Of a DNA stretch of 64,000 nucleotides, positions 50,332 through 59,186 are shown one piece after another. How positions within the stretch are numbered: the first letter of the stretch is position 1; each line of letters opens with the position of its first letter. A program made the translations under genes and the position numbers. Below the pieces are notes generated by a model. That model was not told the origin of the DNA. It saw only the letters and a list, made by a program, of their open reading frames with translations, and ran no database searches. This stretch comes from an uncultured Gilliamella sp. (lineage in GTDB: Bacteria; Pseudomonadota; Gammaproteobacteria; Enterobacterales; Orbaceae): the NCBI GenBank assembly GCA_946482005.1, contig CAMLPV010000004.1, forward strand, positions 1 to 64,000, given 5' to 3'.

Positions 50332-51876
50332 ATGTTGTTATGGCTTGTTTTTTTACCTGTTATAGGTGGATTTATTAGTTGGTTATGCCATGTATTTTTA
50401 TTGCGGATTGTAAGATCCTCTCGAATGGTATCGCGTTGGTATCAATTACCGATGATTATTGCTTTCATGACCATTTTTATAACTTTATTGTTATCACTTA
50501 GCTTATGGCAAGAAGGGATAACTGTTTTACAGCAAGGCAATAATTGGAAAGAAGAAGTTAATATTGAGTGGATTCCTTTGCTTAATATTCACTTTCATTT
50601 AGTCTTAGATGGCTTATCCTTAGTTCTAATTACCTCAACTTTATTTATTGTGTTACTAACGATTGGTTATTCAAGTAAAGAAAGCCCTAACAATTTTGGT
50701 TTATTTTATTTATGCATTTTATTTATGACATCTGCCATTATGATGTTATTTGTCATAACCGATCTATTTTTAATGTTCTTTTTTTGGGAAGCAGTGGCAA
50801 TACCGATCTATTTCCTAATTTCTTTATGGGGAAGGCGAGACTCAAATTCTCAATTACGTTTTAATGGAGCAAGTAAATTTTTAATTTATACTCAAATTAG
50901 TAGTTTACTGATGTTAATTTCAATTGTTTCATTGGCTTTAATTAACTGGACTTTATCTGGCCATTGGACATTTGATTACCAAGAACTAACCAAAACACCT
51001 ATTTCAAGTTACACAGAATTTATGTTAATGTTAGGTTTTTTAGCCGCCTTTATTATACGTATTCCGTTTGTACCTTTTCATAGCTGGTTTATTGATGCGC
51101 ACATTGAATCATCAACTACAGGTTCAATGATGATAAGCGGATTATTACTCACAACCTCGACATTTGGTTTGTTACGTATTGTTATTCCGCTCTTTCCTAA
51201 TGCTTCAGTTATGATTATGCCGTTAATTATGATCATGGCACTTCTTACGGTTATCTATTCGGCATTACTGACATTTATTCAAACTGACATTAAAAAATTA
51301 ATTGCTTATGTACATATTGCTTTAATGGGATTTGTAACTGCAATTATCTATAGTGGTTCTGTTATTGCTTATCAAGGCATTGTAATACAAATGATTGCTA
51401 TTAATTTAGTTATCGTTGGCATGTTTATGATTAGTGGCTTGTTAGTAGAATGTTATTCAACACGCAACATTAATCAATTTACAGGTCTTAAACAACAAGT
51501 ACGCTATATCTCTTCTTTTACCTTATTTTTTATGTTAGCAATTTTAGGTATTCCGGGCACAGCTAATTTTGTTGGAAATTATATGATGTTGCTTGGCAGT
51601 TATTCATCGTTTTCATCTTATACAATTTTGCTTGTTGTTGGTCTATTACTATTGTCTATTTCTTTTATTATTCGGATGCAACCTATATTTTATGGCATTG
51701 TTGAAAAAAACTGTGTAACAAAGCATCAACTTGATAAAAGAGATATTTTGTTACTTGCTAGTGTATTTATTGTACTTGTCTTTATTGGCTTATATCCGCA
51801 AATAGTTTTAGATATGTCTTATTCTGTGGTGAATCAAACACAGCAAAATATAACTGCAGAACGAGTAGGAGAGTAA
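50332..51876 (+). CDS. nuoM: NADH-quinone oxidoreductase subunit M homologue
   Basis: A 514-residue antiporter-like subunit (E. coli 509), about 14 membrane segments. The TM5 glutamate is kept (FFFWEAV), but by alignment the other channel residues are changed: K234 is Arg (AFIIRIPF), K265 is Thr (GLLLTTSTFG), H322 is Leu (HIALMGF), H348 is Ile (QMIAINL) and E407 is Asn (FVGNYMM). The remaining sequence is well conserved (ALTSMQTDIKK-like TFIQTDIKKLIAY). An intact frame with so many losses at functional sites suggests a changed role. Confidence 0.9.
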   Translation: MLLWLVFLPVIGGFISWLCHVFLLRIVRSSRMVSRWYQLPMIIAFMTIFITLLLSLSLWQEGITVLQQGNNWKEEVNIEWIPLLNIHFHLVLDGLSLVLITSTLFIVLLTIGYSSKESPNNFGLFYLCILFMTSAIMMLFVITDLFLMFFFWEAVAIPIYFLISLWGRRDSNSQLRFNGASKFLIYTQISSLLMLISIVSLALINWTLSGHWTFDYQELTKTPISSYTEFMLMLGFLAAFIIRIPFVPFHSWFIDAHIESSTTGSMMISGLLLTTSTFGLLRIVIPLFPNASVMIMPLIMIMALLTVIYSALLTFIQTDIKKLIAYVHIALMGFVTAIIYSGSVIAYQGIVIQMIAINLVIVGMFMISGLLVECYSTRNINQFTGLKQQVRYISSFTLFFMLAILGIPGTANFVGNYMMLLGSYSSFSSYTILLVVGLLLLSISFIIRMQPIFYGIVEKNCVTKHQLDKRDILLLASVFIVLVFIGLYPQIVLDMSYSVVNQTQQNITAERVGE

Positions 51877-51882
51877 TAACTT

Positions 51883-53820
51883 ATGATAGCATTATCGCCT
51901 ATATTTATAATAAGCTTGACTATCATTGTTTTGCTTATCTTATTAGTTTTCTTAAAAATAAATACAAAAACATGCGCCTTGATAACCATATGTGGTTTAG
52001 GATGTGCGTTAGCCTGTGCTATTACCATTGGCTACAATATTTCATCTAGCACCCAAATGATTACTAATATTAGTAATGATAATATGCAAATGTCAGACAA
52101 TTCTGATTCTGATGCATCAACTCAAGACGCTGCGCTTTCAAATGAAAAAACTATTGCAGTAGATGCTGTTCCAACTGAAACTGGTGCCTCGTCTAATGAA
52201 AATAGTGTTAATTCGCAAGTTGATACCAAGACCGAAAATAATAATACCGAAATTAATACTAATTCAGGAGCCAATACTAATACTGAAGCAAATACTAACA
52301 TTAATAGCGAAACAAATACTCATTCAGAAACCAGCACTAATAATGAACCTAGTACTAACATTAATACCGAAACGGGTACTAATACTGTAACGAACGCTAA
52401 TACCGAAGCGAGTACTCCTGCTGAAAGTAATGCTAATACTGATGCGACGACTATGACGGTTGATAGCAATAAAAATGATATCAATCCACAAACAGATTCT
52501 TCTGAAGAATACTGGAAAGCTCGTCAAATCACTGCACTTTTTACCTGTGATGGTTATGGATTATTATATACTAGCTTAATTTTAATTATAGCCATTACCG
52601 TATCTAGTTTGGCTTATCGTTGGTTTGTAGAAGAGCATTTACCTCATGGTCTTTTTTATGTCATTTTATTGTTTATGACCTTGGGTGGTATAACGCTAGT
52701 GTATGCTAGCCATTTAATTGCATTGTTTATTGGTATTGAATTGCTTTCAATACCTTTTGTCGGATTAATAGGATATCAATATATTCAAACGCACTCATTA
52801 GAAGCCGCCGTTAAATATATGATTTTATCGGCTGTGGCGAGTGCATTTTTATTAATGGGAATTGCTTTTTATTATGCGTCAACAGGCGAGCTTACTTTTA
52901 GTGGTTTAAGTTATCAACTCTCAACGATGTCTTATCCAAGTAATTTATTACTAATGGGAGTTTGTTTAATACTCGTTGGTATAGGCTTTAAACTATCATT
53001 GGTTCCATTTCAGCTTTGGTTACCTGATGTTTATCAAGGTGCGCCTACTGTTGTGGCCTTACTATTATCAACTGTTGGTAAAGTTGCATTATTCTGTGCT
53101 ATTGCAAGATTGTTTTTATTGGCACCGATTGTTAATAATGAAACCATTCGTATGATTTTGGTCATGATGGCCTTTTTGTCTATTTTATGGGGTAATTTAG
53201 TCGCGTTAATGCAAACCAGTTTGAAACGGTTGCTTGCTTACTCCTCAATTGCACATTTCGGGTATTTATTGATCGCTTTAATCTCTGTTCAATATCAAGT
53301 ACTTGCTTTAGAAACCATTGGTGTCTATTTAATCGGTTATATTTTGGCAAATATCTGTATTTTGGGTGTTATTAGTCTAGAGTCTCATTCAAACGAGCTG
53401 CAAGATCATGAAAACGAAGTTGACCTCTCAGGCCTATTTTGGCGTAGACCGATATTAGCATTAACCATGGGAATAGGCTTATTATCATTAGCGGGGGTTC
53501 CGCTTACAGCAGGCTTTGTAGGTCGATTTTTACTGGTATTATTAGGTGTCACTGCGGAATTGTGGTGGTTGATAGCCGCTGTAGTAATAGGTAGTGCATT
53601 AGGACTCTATTTCTATGCACGTTTGATAATCAATCTTTATATCAGACCAACTTATCGCGATGATCAATTGCTAAACAATCCAGTAATTAAATTGAAATGG
53701 CAAGATATAAAAACAAGTGAACTTATTATTGGTTTATCTGCACTATTAATTTTGATTTGCGGCATTTATCCAAAATGGTTATTCAACTTGGTAAGCATGG
53801 CGCAATACTTAACAACCTAA
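51883..53820 (+). CDS. nuoN: NADH-quinone oxidoreductase subunit N homologue, with large insertion
   Basis: A 645-residue protein, about 160 residues longer than E. coli NuoN (485). The two first membrane helices (about 8-52) are followed by an Asn/Thr/Ser/Glu-rich low-complexity segment (53-210) in the periplasmic loop, then the usual 12 helices. Channel residues are mostly kept: TM5 Glu (LFIGIELLS), Lys in LEAAVKYMI, Lys in GIGFKLSLVPF and Lys in TVGKVALF; the His next to the third Lys is Gln and the last Lys is Arg. AGGAG lies 10 bases before the ATG. Last gene of the unit. Confidence 0.9.
   Translation: MIALSPIFIISLTIIVLLILLVFLKINTKTCALITICGLGCALACAITIGYNISSSTQMITNISNDNMQMSDNSDSDASTQDAALSNEKTIAVDAVPTETGASSNENSVNSQVDTKTENNNTEINTNSGANTNTEANTNINSETNTHSETSTNNEPSTNINTETGTNTVTNANTEASTPAESNANTDATTMTVDSNKNDINPQTDSSEEYWKARQITALFTCDGYGLLYTSLILIIAITVSSLAYRWFVEEHLPHGLFYVILLFMTLGGITLVYASHLIALFIGIELLSIPFVGLIGYQYIQTHSLEAAVKYMILSAVASAFLLMGIAFYYASTGELTFSGLSYQLSTMSYPSNLLLMGVCLILVGIGFKLSLVPFQLWLPDVYQGAPTVVALLLSTVGKVALFCAIARLFLLAPIVNNETIRMILVMMAFLSILWGNLVALMQTSLKRLLAYSSIAHFGYLLIALISVQYQVLALETIGVYLIGYILANICILGVISLESHSNELQDHENEVDLSGLFWRRPILALTMGIGLLSLAGVPLTAGFVGRFLLVLLGVTAELWWLIAAVVIGSALGLYFYARLIINLYIRPTYRDDQLLNNPVIKLKWQDIKTSELIIGLSALLILICGIYPKWLFNLVSMAQYLTT
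52237..52443 (+). repeat. Asn-Thr repeat tract inside nuoN
   Basis: A tract built from variations of the six-base unit ACTAAT / AATACT encodes NTN, NTE, TNT and INTE motifs (about residues 119-187). It is the core of the 158-residue insertion in the loop between helices 2 and 3 and is probably unstable in length. The tract is in frame and without stop codons. Confidence 0.85.
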
Positions 53821-53829
53821 TAAATACGT

Positions 53830-53857
53830 TTCCGCCTTCATTATTATGTTGGCGGAA
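53830..53857 (+). terminator. Hairpin after nuoN
   Basis: TTCCGCC pairs with GGCGGAA (7 pairs) around a 14-base loop, 10 bases after the nuoN stop. Only a short T stretch follows, so it is a weak terminator candidate. Confidence 0.45.
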
Positions 53858-54009
53858 TTACCATGGTATTATCTAATATAGAATGCTATTTTTTATACTT
53901 AAACGTATAGTGAATCTGAAACTTCTTGACAAGAAATAGTTAATAACAGATTTGTTTCTTGTGTTATAATTCTGACCTTTAATATTTTATTTGAATCAAG
54001 AGGACCTGT

Positions 54010-54342
54010 ATGGACTTTTTAATCTCTAATGCTTATGCTGCTGATGGCGCTACAGTTGAAAATAATCCTTATTTCTTACCTATCATGTTAGTTGTATTTG
54101 GTTTGTTTTTCTATTTTATGATTATGCGCCCACAACAAAAACGTGCTAAAGCTCATCGTGACTTAATGGCTGCTATTTCTAAAGGTGATGAAGTATTAAC
54201 TAATGGTGGACTTATTGGTCGAGTAGCAAAAGTTAACGAAAATGGTTATATTGCGTTAGAATTAAATGATTCAACCCAAGTTGTGATCAAACGTGACTTT
54301 ATCACATCTGTTTTACCAAAAGGGACAATGAAATCACTATAA
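54010..54342 (+). CDS. yajC: Sec translocase accessory subunit YajC
   Basis: A 110-residue protein with one membrane segment (about 23-40) followed by the MIMRPQQKR signature and a small cytoplasmic domain (GDEVLTNGGLIGRV). It binds SecDF. AAGAGGA lies before the ATG. It starts the yajC-secD-secF unit; queA and tgt, which come before it in E. coli, are not present. The 189-base gap upstream contains the promoter. Confidence 0.95.
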   Translation: MDFLISNAYAADGATVENNPYFLPIMLVVFGLFFYFMIMRPQQKRAKAHRDLMAAISKGDEVLTNGGLIGRVAKVNENGYIALELNDSTQVVIKRDFITSVLPKGTMKSL

Positions 54343-54402
54343 TAGTGTGTTTCCTATTATAGTTCATTGTGTTAATTATCTAATCCCACAAGAGAATACG
54401 TC

Positions 54403-56259
54403 GTGTTAAATCGCTATCCTTTGTGGAAGTACATTATGTTGGTCGTCGTGATTTGCGTCGGCCTTCTCTATGCACTTCCAAATATTTATGGTGAAGATCC
54501 TGCTATACAGATTTCTGGTTCAAATACTTCTGACATTGATATTACCACGCAAGATAAAATCAGAAAAATTTTGGCAGATAACCACATTGAAACCAAATCA
54601 TTTGTTTTTGAAAACAAATCTGTCTTAATCCGTGTTGGTGATAACGATACCCAGCTAAAAGCTAAAGAGCTGATTTCCAAAGAACTAGGTGACGCTTATA
54701 TTGTTGCTTTGAATTTGGCACCAGCAACACCAAAATGGCTTACTGTATTAGGTGCAGAGCCGATGAAACTCGGTTTAGACTTACGAGGTGGTGTTCACTT
54801 CTTAATGGAAGTTGATATGACCACTGCATTAAGTAAACTCACTGAACAATCCATCGAAAATTTAAAATTTGAGTTTAATAATAGCAAATTAAAATATAAA
54901 GCACTTAATAAAGACGGTAACCAACAAATTGTTATGCAATTTGATAATACCGAAGACCGTAACAAAGCCATTACTAAGATCAATGGCCTCCCAGATTTCA
55001 AACTTATCTCTCAAAGTGAAAACAGTATTACCTTAAGCGTTAGTGAACAACGATTACAACAAGCTAAAAATGATGCTGTTCAACAAAATACAACCATTTT
55101 ACGTAACCGTGTAAATCAATTAGGTGTAGCTGAACCGATCGTCCAACGCCAAGGTGCAGATCGAATAGTCGTTGAATTGCCTGGTATTCAAGATACAGCA
55201 TTAGCTAAACGTATTTTAGGTGCAACGGCTACCCTTGAATTTAGACAAGTAAATGAAGAAAACACCGCCAATTTACCAGCCATGCTTGCAGGTGAAATGC
55301 GTGTACCTTACGGATCTGAAATCAAATATATGGAAAATGGACGTCCTGTTTTACTTTATAAACGTATCGTTTTAACGGGAGATCATATTACCGACTCGAC
55401 GTTCAGAGTTAATGAATATGGTCAACCAGAAGTTTCCATTACCCTTGATAGTTCAGGTGGTAAGGCAATGTTAAACTTCACTCAAAAAAATATTCACAAA
55501 GCAATGGCTACATTATTTGTTGAATATAAAGATACCGGCAAACGTGATGAAAATGATAAACCGATTCTTGAAAAACAAGAACGAGTTATTAACGTTGCGA
55601 CAATTCAAGGTATTTTTAGTGAACGATTCCAAGTAACGGGCATTAGTAGCGTTGATCAAGCTAAAAACTTATCCCTATTATTAAGAGCAGGGGCACTGAT
55701 TGCACCAATTCAAATTATTGAAGAACGTACAGTTGGGCCATCAATGGGACAAGAGAACATTACACAAGGTTTAGAATCTTGCGTATGGGGCTTATTAGTT
55801 TCTGTTATCTTTATGTTAGTCATGTATCGTTTGTTTGGTGTATTTGCAAGTCTTGCATTAGTCGCTAATCTTATTTTAATTGTCGGAATCATGTCCTTAT
55901 TGCCTGGAGCCACATTAAGTATGCCAGGTATTGCTGGAATAGTATTAACGGTCGGTATGGCAGTTGATGCCAACGTTCTGATTAATGAGCGAATAAAAGA
56001 AGAGCTTAGTAATGGTCGTGGTGTTCAACATGCAATTAATGAAGGATATGCAGGAGCTTGGAGCAGTATATTTGATGCTAACCTAACGACATTAATTACT
56101 GCGATTATCCTTTATGCTGTCGGTACGGGATCAATCAAAGGTTTTGCGATAACATTGGGTATAGGTATCATTACATCAATGTTTACATCGATTGTAGGTA
56201 CTCGTGCATTAGCCAATCTTATTTATGGCGGTCGCCGTGTTAATAAGTTATCAATTTAG
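54403..56259 (+). CDS. secD: Protein translocase subunit SecD
   Basis: A 618-residue RND-type membrane protein: helix 1 (about 10-28, MLNRYPLWKY start), a large periplasmic P1 region with a base domain (GLDLRGGVHF near 125) and head, then five helices. It works with SecF to pull proteins through the Sec channel with the proton gradient. Translation starts at a GTG at 54403, with AGAGAA upstream; the start aligns with E. coli SecD. secF follows by 9 bases. Confidence 0.96.
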   Translation: MLNRYPLWKYIMLVVVICVGLLYALPNIYGEDPAIQISGSNTSDIDITTQDKIRKILADNHIETKSFVFENKSVLIRVGDNDTQLKAKELISKELGDAYIVALNLAPATPKWLTVLGAEPMKLGLDLRGGVHFLMEVDMTTALSKLTEQSIENLKFEFNNSKLKYKALNKDGNQQIVMQFDNTEDRNKAITKINGLPDFKLISQSENSITLSVSEQRLQQAKNDAVQQNTTILRNRVNQLGVAEPIVQRQGADRIVVELPGIQDTALAKRILGATATLEFRQVNEENTANLPAMLAGEMRVPYGSEIKYMENGRPVLLYKRIVLTGDHITDSTFRVNEYGQPEVSITLDSSGGKAMLNFTQKNIHKAMATLFVEYKDTGKRDENDKPILEKQERVINVATIQGIFSERFQVTGISSVDQAKNLSLLLRAGALIAPIQIIEERTVGPSMGQENITQGLESCVWGLLVSVIFMLVMYRLFGVFASLALVANLILIVGIMSLLPGATLSMPGIAGIVLTVGMAVDANVLINERIKEELSNGRGVQHAINEGYAGAWSSIFDANLTTLITAIILYAVGTGSIKGFAITLGIGIITSMFTSIVGTRALANLIYGGRRVNKLSI

Positions 56260-56268
56260 AGGTTTATT

Positions 56269-57270
56269 GTGACTGTTAATAAAAATGAAAATCATGATGT
56301 AAGAGAAATGAATCATGGCCGCAGAGTCCTCGACTTTTTAAAATTTGGCTTTGTTGCTTTTGTTATCTCAATGTTATTGGTAGTGGCGTCATTTGTTATT
56401 ATCTTTGTTAAAGGTTTTAATCTTGGACAAGATTTTACAGGCGGTACGACTGTTGAAATAACCGTGACCAAAGACGTTAATCTTGATGATCTACGTAATA
56501 GTTTGCGTAATGCGGGTTATCATGAACCGATTGTACAATACTATGGTAGCAGTAAAGATATTATCATTCGATTACCTTCCGCTAAACAAGAGGACGGTGA
56601 TACATCATCAGTAATCGATAATGCACTAGGTACAAAAATTTCTAATTTAATACATAAAGAAATTGATGAAGATGCACAAATTAAACGAATTGAATTTGTT
56701 GGACCAACGGTTGGTGCTGAACTTGCTCAAGATGGTATTTTGGCAATTTGTGCAGCATTAGTGTGTATTCTAATTTATATCGCATTTCGTTTTGAATGGC
56801 GATTTGGTACTGGTGCGGTAGTTGCATTAGCGCATGATGTTGTAATAACTGCTGGGTATTTATCACTGTTTGAACGCGAATTAGATCTAACAATTATTGC
56901 TGCAATGCTATCAATAATAGGTTATTCACTTAATGATACCATTGTGGTATTCGATCGAATTCGTGAAAACTTTAGAAAAATACGTCGAGCATCACCTTAT
57001 GATGTTATTAACATCTCTTTAACTCAGACATTGCATCGAACCTTAATGACATCAGGTACAACACTTGCCGTGGTTGTTATCCTTTATATTTTTGGTGGAT
57101 CTATGTTGAAAGGCTTCTCAGAAACATTAGGCGTTGGTATCGTACTTGGTACGATTTCATCGATTTATGTGGCTGCGTACATGTCACTTAAACTAGGTGT
57201 TAAACGTGAGCACTTTATGCCTCCAAAAGTAGAGGCTGAAGGCGCCGATCAACCTTCAATATTACCTTAA
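56269..57270 (+). CDS. secF: Protein translocase subunit SecF
   Basis: A 333-residue RND-type partner of SecD with six membrane segments; DFTGGTTVEI lies near residue 52, VGPTVGAEL near 145 and YSLNDTIVVFDRIREN near 225. Start is a GTG at 56269, with AGAGG upstream, the only plausible one near the family start. A strong terminator follows, ending the unit. Confidence 0.96.
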   Translation: MTVNKNENHDVREMNHGRRVLDFLKFGFVAFVISMLLVVASFVIIFVKGFNLGQDFTGGTTVEITVTKDVNLDDLRNSLRNAGYHEPIVQYYGSSKDIIIRLPSAKQEDGDTSSVIDNALGTKISNLIHKEIDEDAQIKRIEFVGPTVGAELAQDGILAICAALVCILIYIAFRFEWRFGTGAVVALAHDVVITAGYLSLFERELDLTIIAAMLSIIGYSLNDTIVVFDRIRENFRKIRRASPYDVINISLTQTLHRTLMTSGTTLAVVVILYIFGGSMLKGFSETLGVGIVLGTISSIYVAAYMSLKLGVKREHFMPPKVEAEGADQPSILP

Positions 57271-57277
57271 ACACATA

Positions 57278-57309
57278 TTCTGCCACATTTATTGTGGCAG
57301 AAATTTTTT
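57278..57309 (+). terminator. Terminator after secF
   Basis: A perfect 10-pair stem, TTCTGCCACA with TGTGGCAGAA, around a TTTAT loop, followed by a run of six T. It ends the yajC-secD-secF unit. Confidence 0.92.
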
Positions 57310-57395
57310 GATTAATTATCAGACAAATAAAATCAAATAGATTGACACTTATTCTTTAGTTGCATATCATTACCCGCAGTTTCTACCTTTCTATT

Positions 57396-57471
57396 GGGGC
57401 CATAGCTCAGCTGGGAGAGCGCAACGCTGGCAGCGTTGAGGTCAGGGGTTCGATCCCCCTTGGCTCCACCA
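57396..57471 (+). tRNA. tRNA-Ala (anticodon GGC)
   Basis: A full cloverleaf with encoded CCA; anticodon GGC at 57429-57431. A P4-type integrase gene starts 183 bases downstream, so the 3' end of this tRNA gene is the likely attachment site (attL) of an integrated element that runs to the right. Confidence 0.96.
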
Positions 57472-57593
57472 ATTCAATAAACAGTAACATTCTTTTAAAC
57501 TCTTTAAAACACATAAAACCCAACAAACACAAGGCTTAAAGTCTATTTTATTATTCATTAAGCACCAGTAAGGTACATTTACAACCAGAATTT

Positions 57594-57647
57594 TTAGGTA
57601 TATGCTTAGGTATACGAATACAATATACCTAAAAACCGTATACCTAA
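57594..57647. repeat. Four TTAGGTATA repeats upstream of the integrase
   Basis: TTAGGTATA occurs at 57594-57602 and 57606-57614 and as its exact reverse complement at 57624-57632 and 57639-57647, i.e. two direct copies facing two inverted ones, ending seven bases before the integrase ATG. They may be integrase arm-binding sites or an operator at which the integrase or a regulator represses its own gene; the arrangement is seen, the role is inferred. Confidence 0.75.
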
Positions 57648-57654
57648 AATCATT

Positions 57655-58905
57655 ATGGCAAGAAAGACTCTACCATTAACCGACACACAAATAAAAGCAG
57701 CCAAGCCAAGAGATAAGGATTATTCTTTGTTTGATGGTGGCGGTATGTATCTTTTAATCAAAGCAAATAACTCTAAGATTTGGCGTTTTAAGTATACGCG
57801 CCCGTATACCAAAAAAGGGGCATTAATAAGTTTTGGAAGTTATCCCGAAGTTTCACTACAGCAAGCAAGAAAGCTAAGAGATGAAGCGCGAGAACTCATT
57901 AAACAAGGCATAGATCCTCAAGAACATAAAGCCGAATTAGAACAGCGCAAGCAAGACGAAATAAGCAGTACATTTAAAAAGGTAGCTACTGACTGGTTTA
58001 AAGTTAAGAGTGGTAAGGGATTAACAGAGAGCACGCTAAAAAGAACGTGGGAATCATTAGAATTACACATATTTCCTTATATTGGTAATAAATCTATTTT
58101 TAAATTAAAAGCTAAAGATTTTATTCAAGCAATGGCTCCGTTAAGAGCGAATGGAAAACTAGAAACCATTAAAAGACTTTGTCAACGAGTAAATGAAATC
58201 ATGTTTTACGCTGTCAATATTGGCTTAATTGATGCCAACCCTGCCGCCAAGATAAAAGATGCATTTGAAAGCCCTACAAAAGGACAAATGCCAACAATCA
58301 AAGCACAAGAACTACCCGAATTTATGCAAGCCTTATCTATCGCTAGAGTCGAATTACAAACACGTTGCGTTATTGAATGGCAATTACTAACTATGACCAG
58401 ACCAAGTGAGGCAGTTAGTGCGAAATGGCAGGAAATTGACTTTAATAATTGCTTGTGGGTAATTCCTGCTGAAAAAATGAAGATGAGAAAAGAACACACA
58501 ATCACATTAAGTAAACAAGCTATTGCGATATTATCTATTATGAAACCTATTACAGGTCACAGAGAGCATATATTCCCAAGTATGAAACCCCCTTTTAATA
58601 CCCCGATGAGCGCAAGTACAGCGAATATGGCAATTAAGCGAATGGGATATAAAGATAAGTTAGTGGCGCATGGATTAAGAGCTTTAGCGAGCACAATACT
58701 AAACGAGCAAGGCTTTGACCCTAATGTTATTGAAGCCGCGCTCGCTCATGTTGATACTAATAGCGTCAGGCGAGCCTATAACCGTGCTACTTACCTAGAA
58801 CAGCGCAGAATTATGCTTGACTGGTGGGGTGACTTTGTCGAGCAAGCAAGTAAAGGGAATGTCTCATTGTCAGGTAACCGCAATTTAAAACTTGTTAATC
58901 ATTAA
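57655..58905 (+). CDS. Tyrosine-type integrase, P4 family
   Basis: A 416-residue site-specific recombinase. The N-terminal arm-binding domain (DUF4102 type: LTDTQIKAAKPRDKDYSLFDGGGMYLLI) is at 1-90, a core-binding helical domain at about 100-190, and the catalytic domain carries Arg in TRPSEAV (near 244), HGLR (near 340), the histidine in ALAHVD and the nucleophilic tyrosine in AYNRA (near 383). It inserts the element into tRNA genes. AATCATT stretches precede the ATG without a strong ribosome site. The frame is intact. Confidence 0.94.
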   Translation: MARKTLPLTDTQIKAAKPRDKDYSLFDGGGMYLLIKANNSKIWRFKYTRPYTKKGALISFGSYPEVSLQQARKLRDEARELIKQGIDPQEHKAELEQRKQDEISSTFKKVATDWFKVKSGKGLTESTLKRTWESLELHIFPYIGNKSIFKLKAKDFIQAMAPLRANGKLETIKRLCQRVNEIMFYAVNIGLIDANPAAKIKDAFESPTKGQMPTIKAQELPEFMQALSIARVELQTRCVIEWQLLTMTRPSEAVSAKWQEIDFNNCLWVIPAEKMKMRKEHTITLSKQAIAILSIMKPITGHREHIFPSMKPPFNTPMSASTANMAIKRMGYKDKLVAHGLRALASTILNEQGFDPNVIEAALAHVDTNSVRRAYNRATYLEQRRIMLDWWGDFVEQASKGNVSLSGNRNLKLVNH

Positions 58906-58964
58906 CTCTATCTAGATACCGTCACTCAAATTTGAGTTATTCACTTCAATAACTTCATATTAAG

Positions 58965-58990
58965 CCTCCTCATATCTGAGGGCGCTTTTT
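58965..58990 (+). terminator. Hairpin after the integrase gene
   Basis: CCTCA pairs with TGAGG around a TATC loop, extended by further pairs on both sides, and a TTTTT run follows. It lies about 60 bases behind the integrase stop. Short stem; moderate support. Confidence 0.5.
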
Positions 58991-59071
58991 CAAATGTCAC
59001 CCTTTATTTACCCAGTCATTAGGCTGTTTTTATGCTTACCTCCCCATAATCTTAAACTTTTAATATAAAGT

Positions 59072-59186
59072 GTTCACTACTATTCACCAACCTTATATTA
59101 ATTTATATATATTAATATATTATATACTTATTATATATATTTTTTGGTGTTCACTAGTATTCACTACTGTTCACTACTATACACAT
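59072..59186. repeat. 10-base phased iterons around an A/T-only tract
   Basis: The sequence (G/A)TTCACTA recurs at exact 10-base steps: 59072 and 59082 in one group, 59149, 59159, 59169 and a worn copy at 59179 in a second. Between the groups is about 55 bases of almost pure A/T. On the other strand the unit reads GTGAACAGTA, close to the P4 alpha-protein iteron core GGTGAACAG. Iterons beside an A/T-rich tract suit a replication origin of a P4-like satellite; no primase gene is seen nearby. Origin function is inferred. Confidence 0.55.

Noticed and set aside
52163-52390. Second frame in the nuoN repeat tract
   Set aside because: An effect of the repetitive hexamers; the Leu/Ile/Pro repeats merely mirror the Asn/Thr repeats of nuoN in another frame.
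52237-52443. Possible CRISPR or minisatellite outside genes
   Set aside because: No equal-length spacers; the repeat is codon-based and lies inside the intact nuoN frame.
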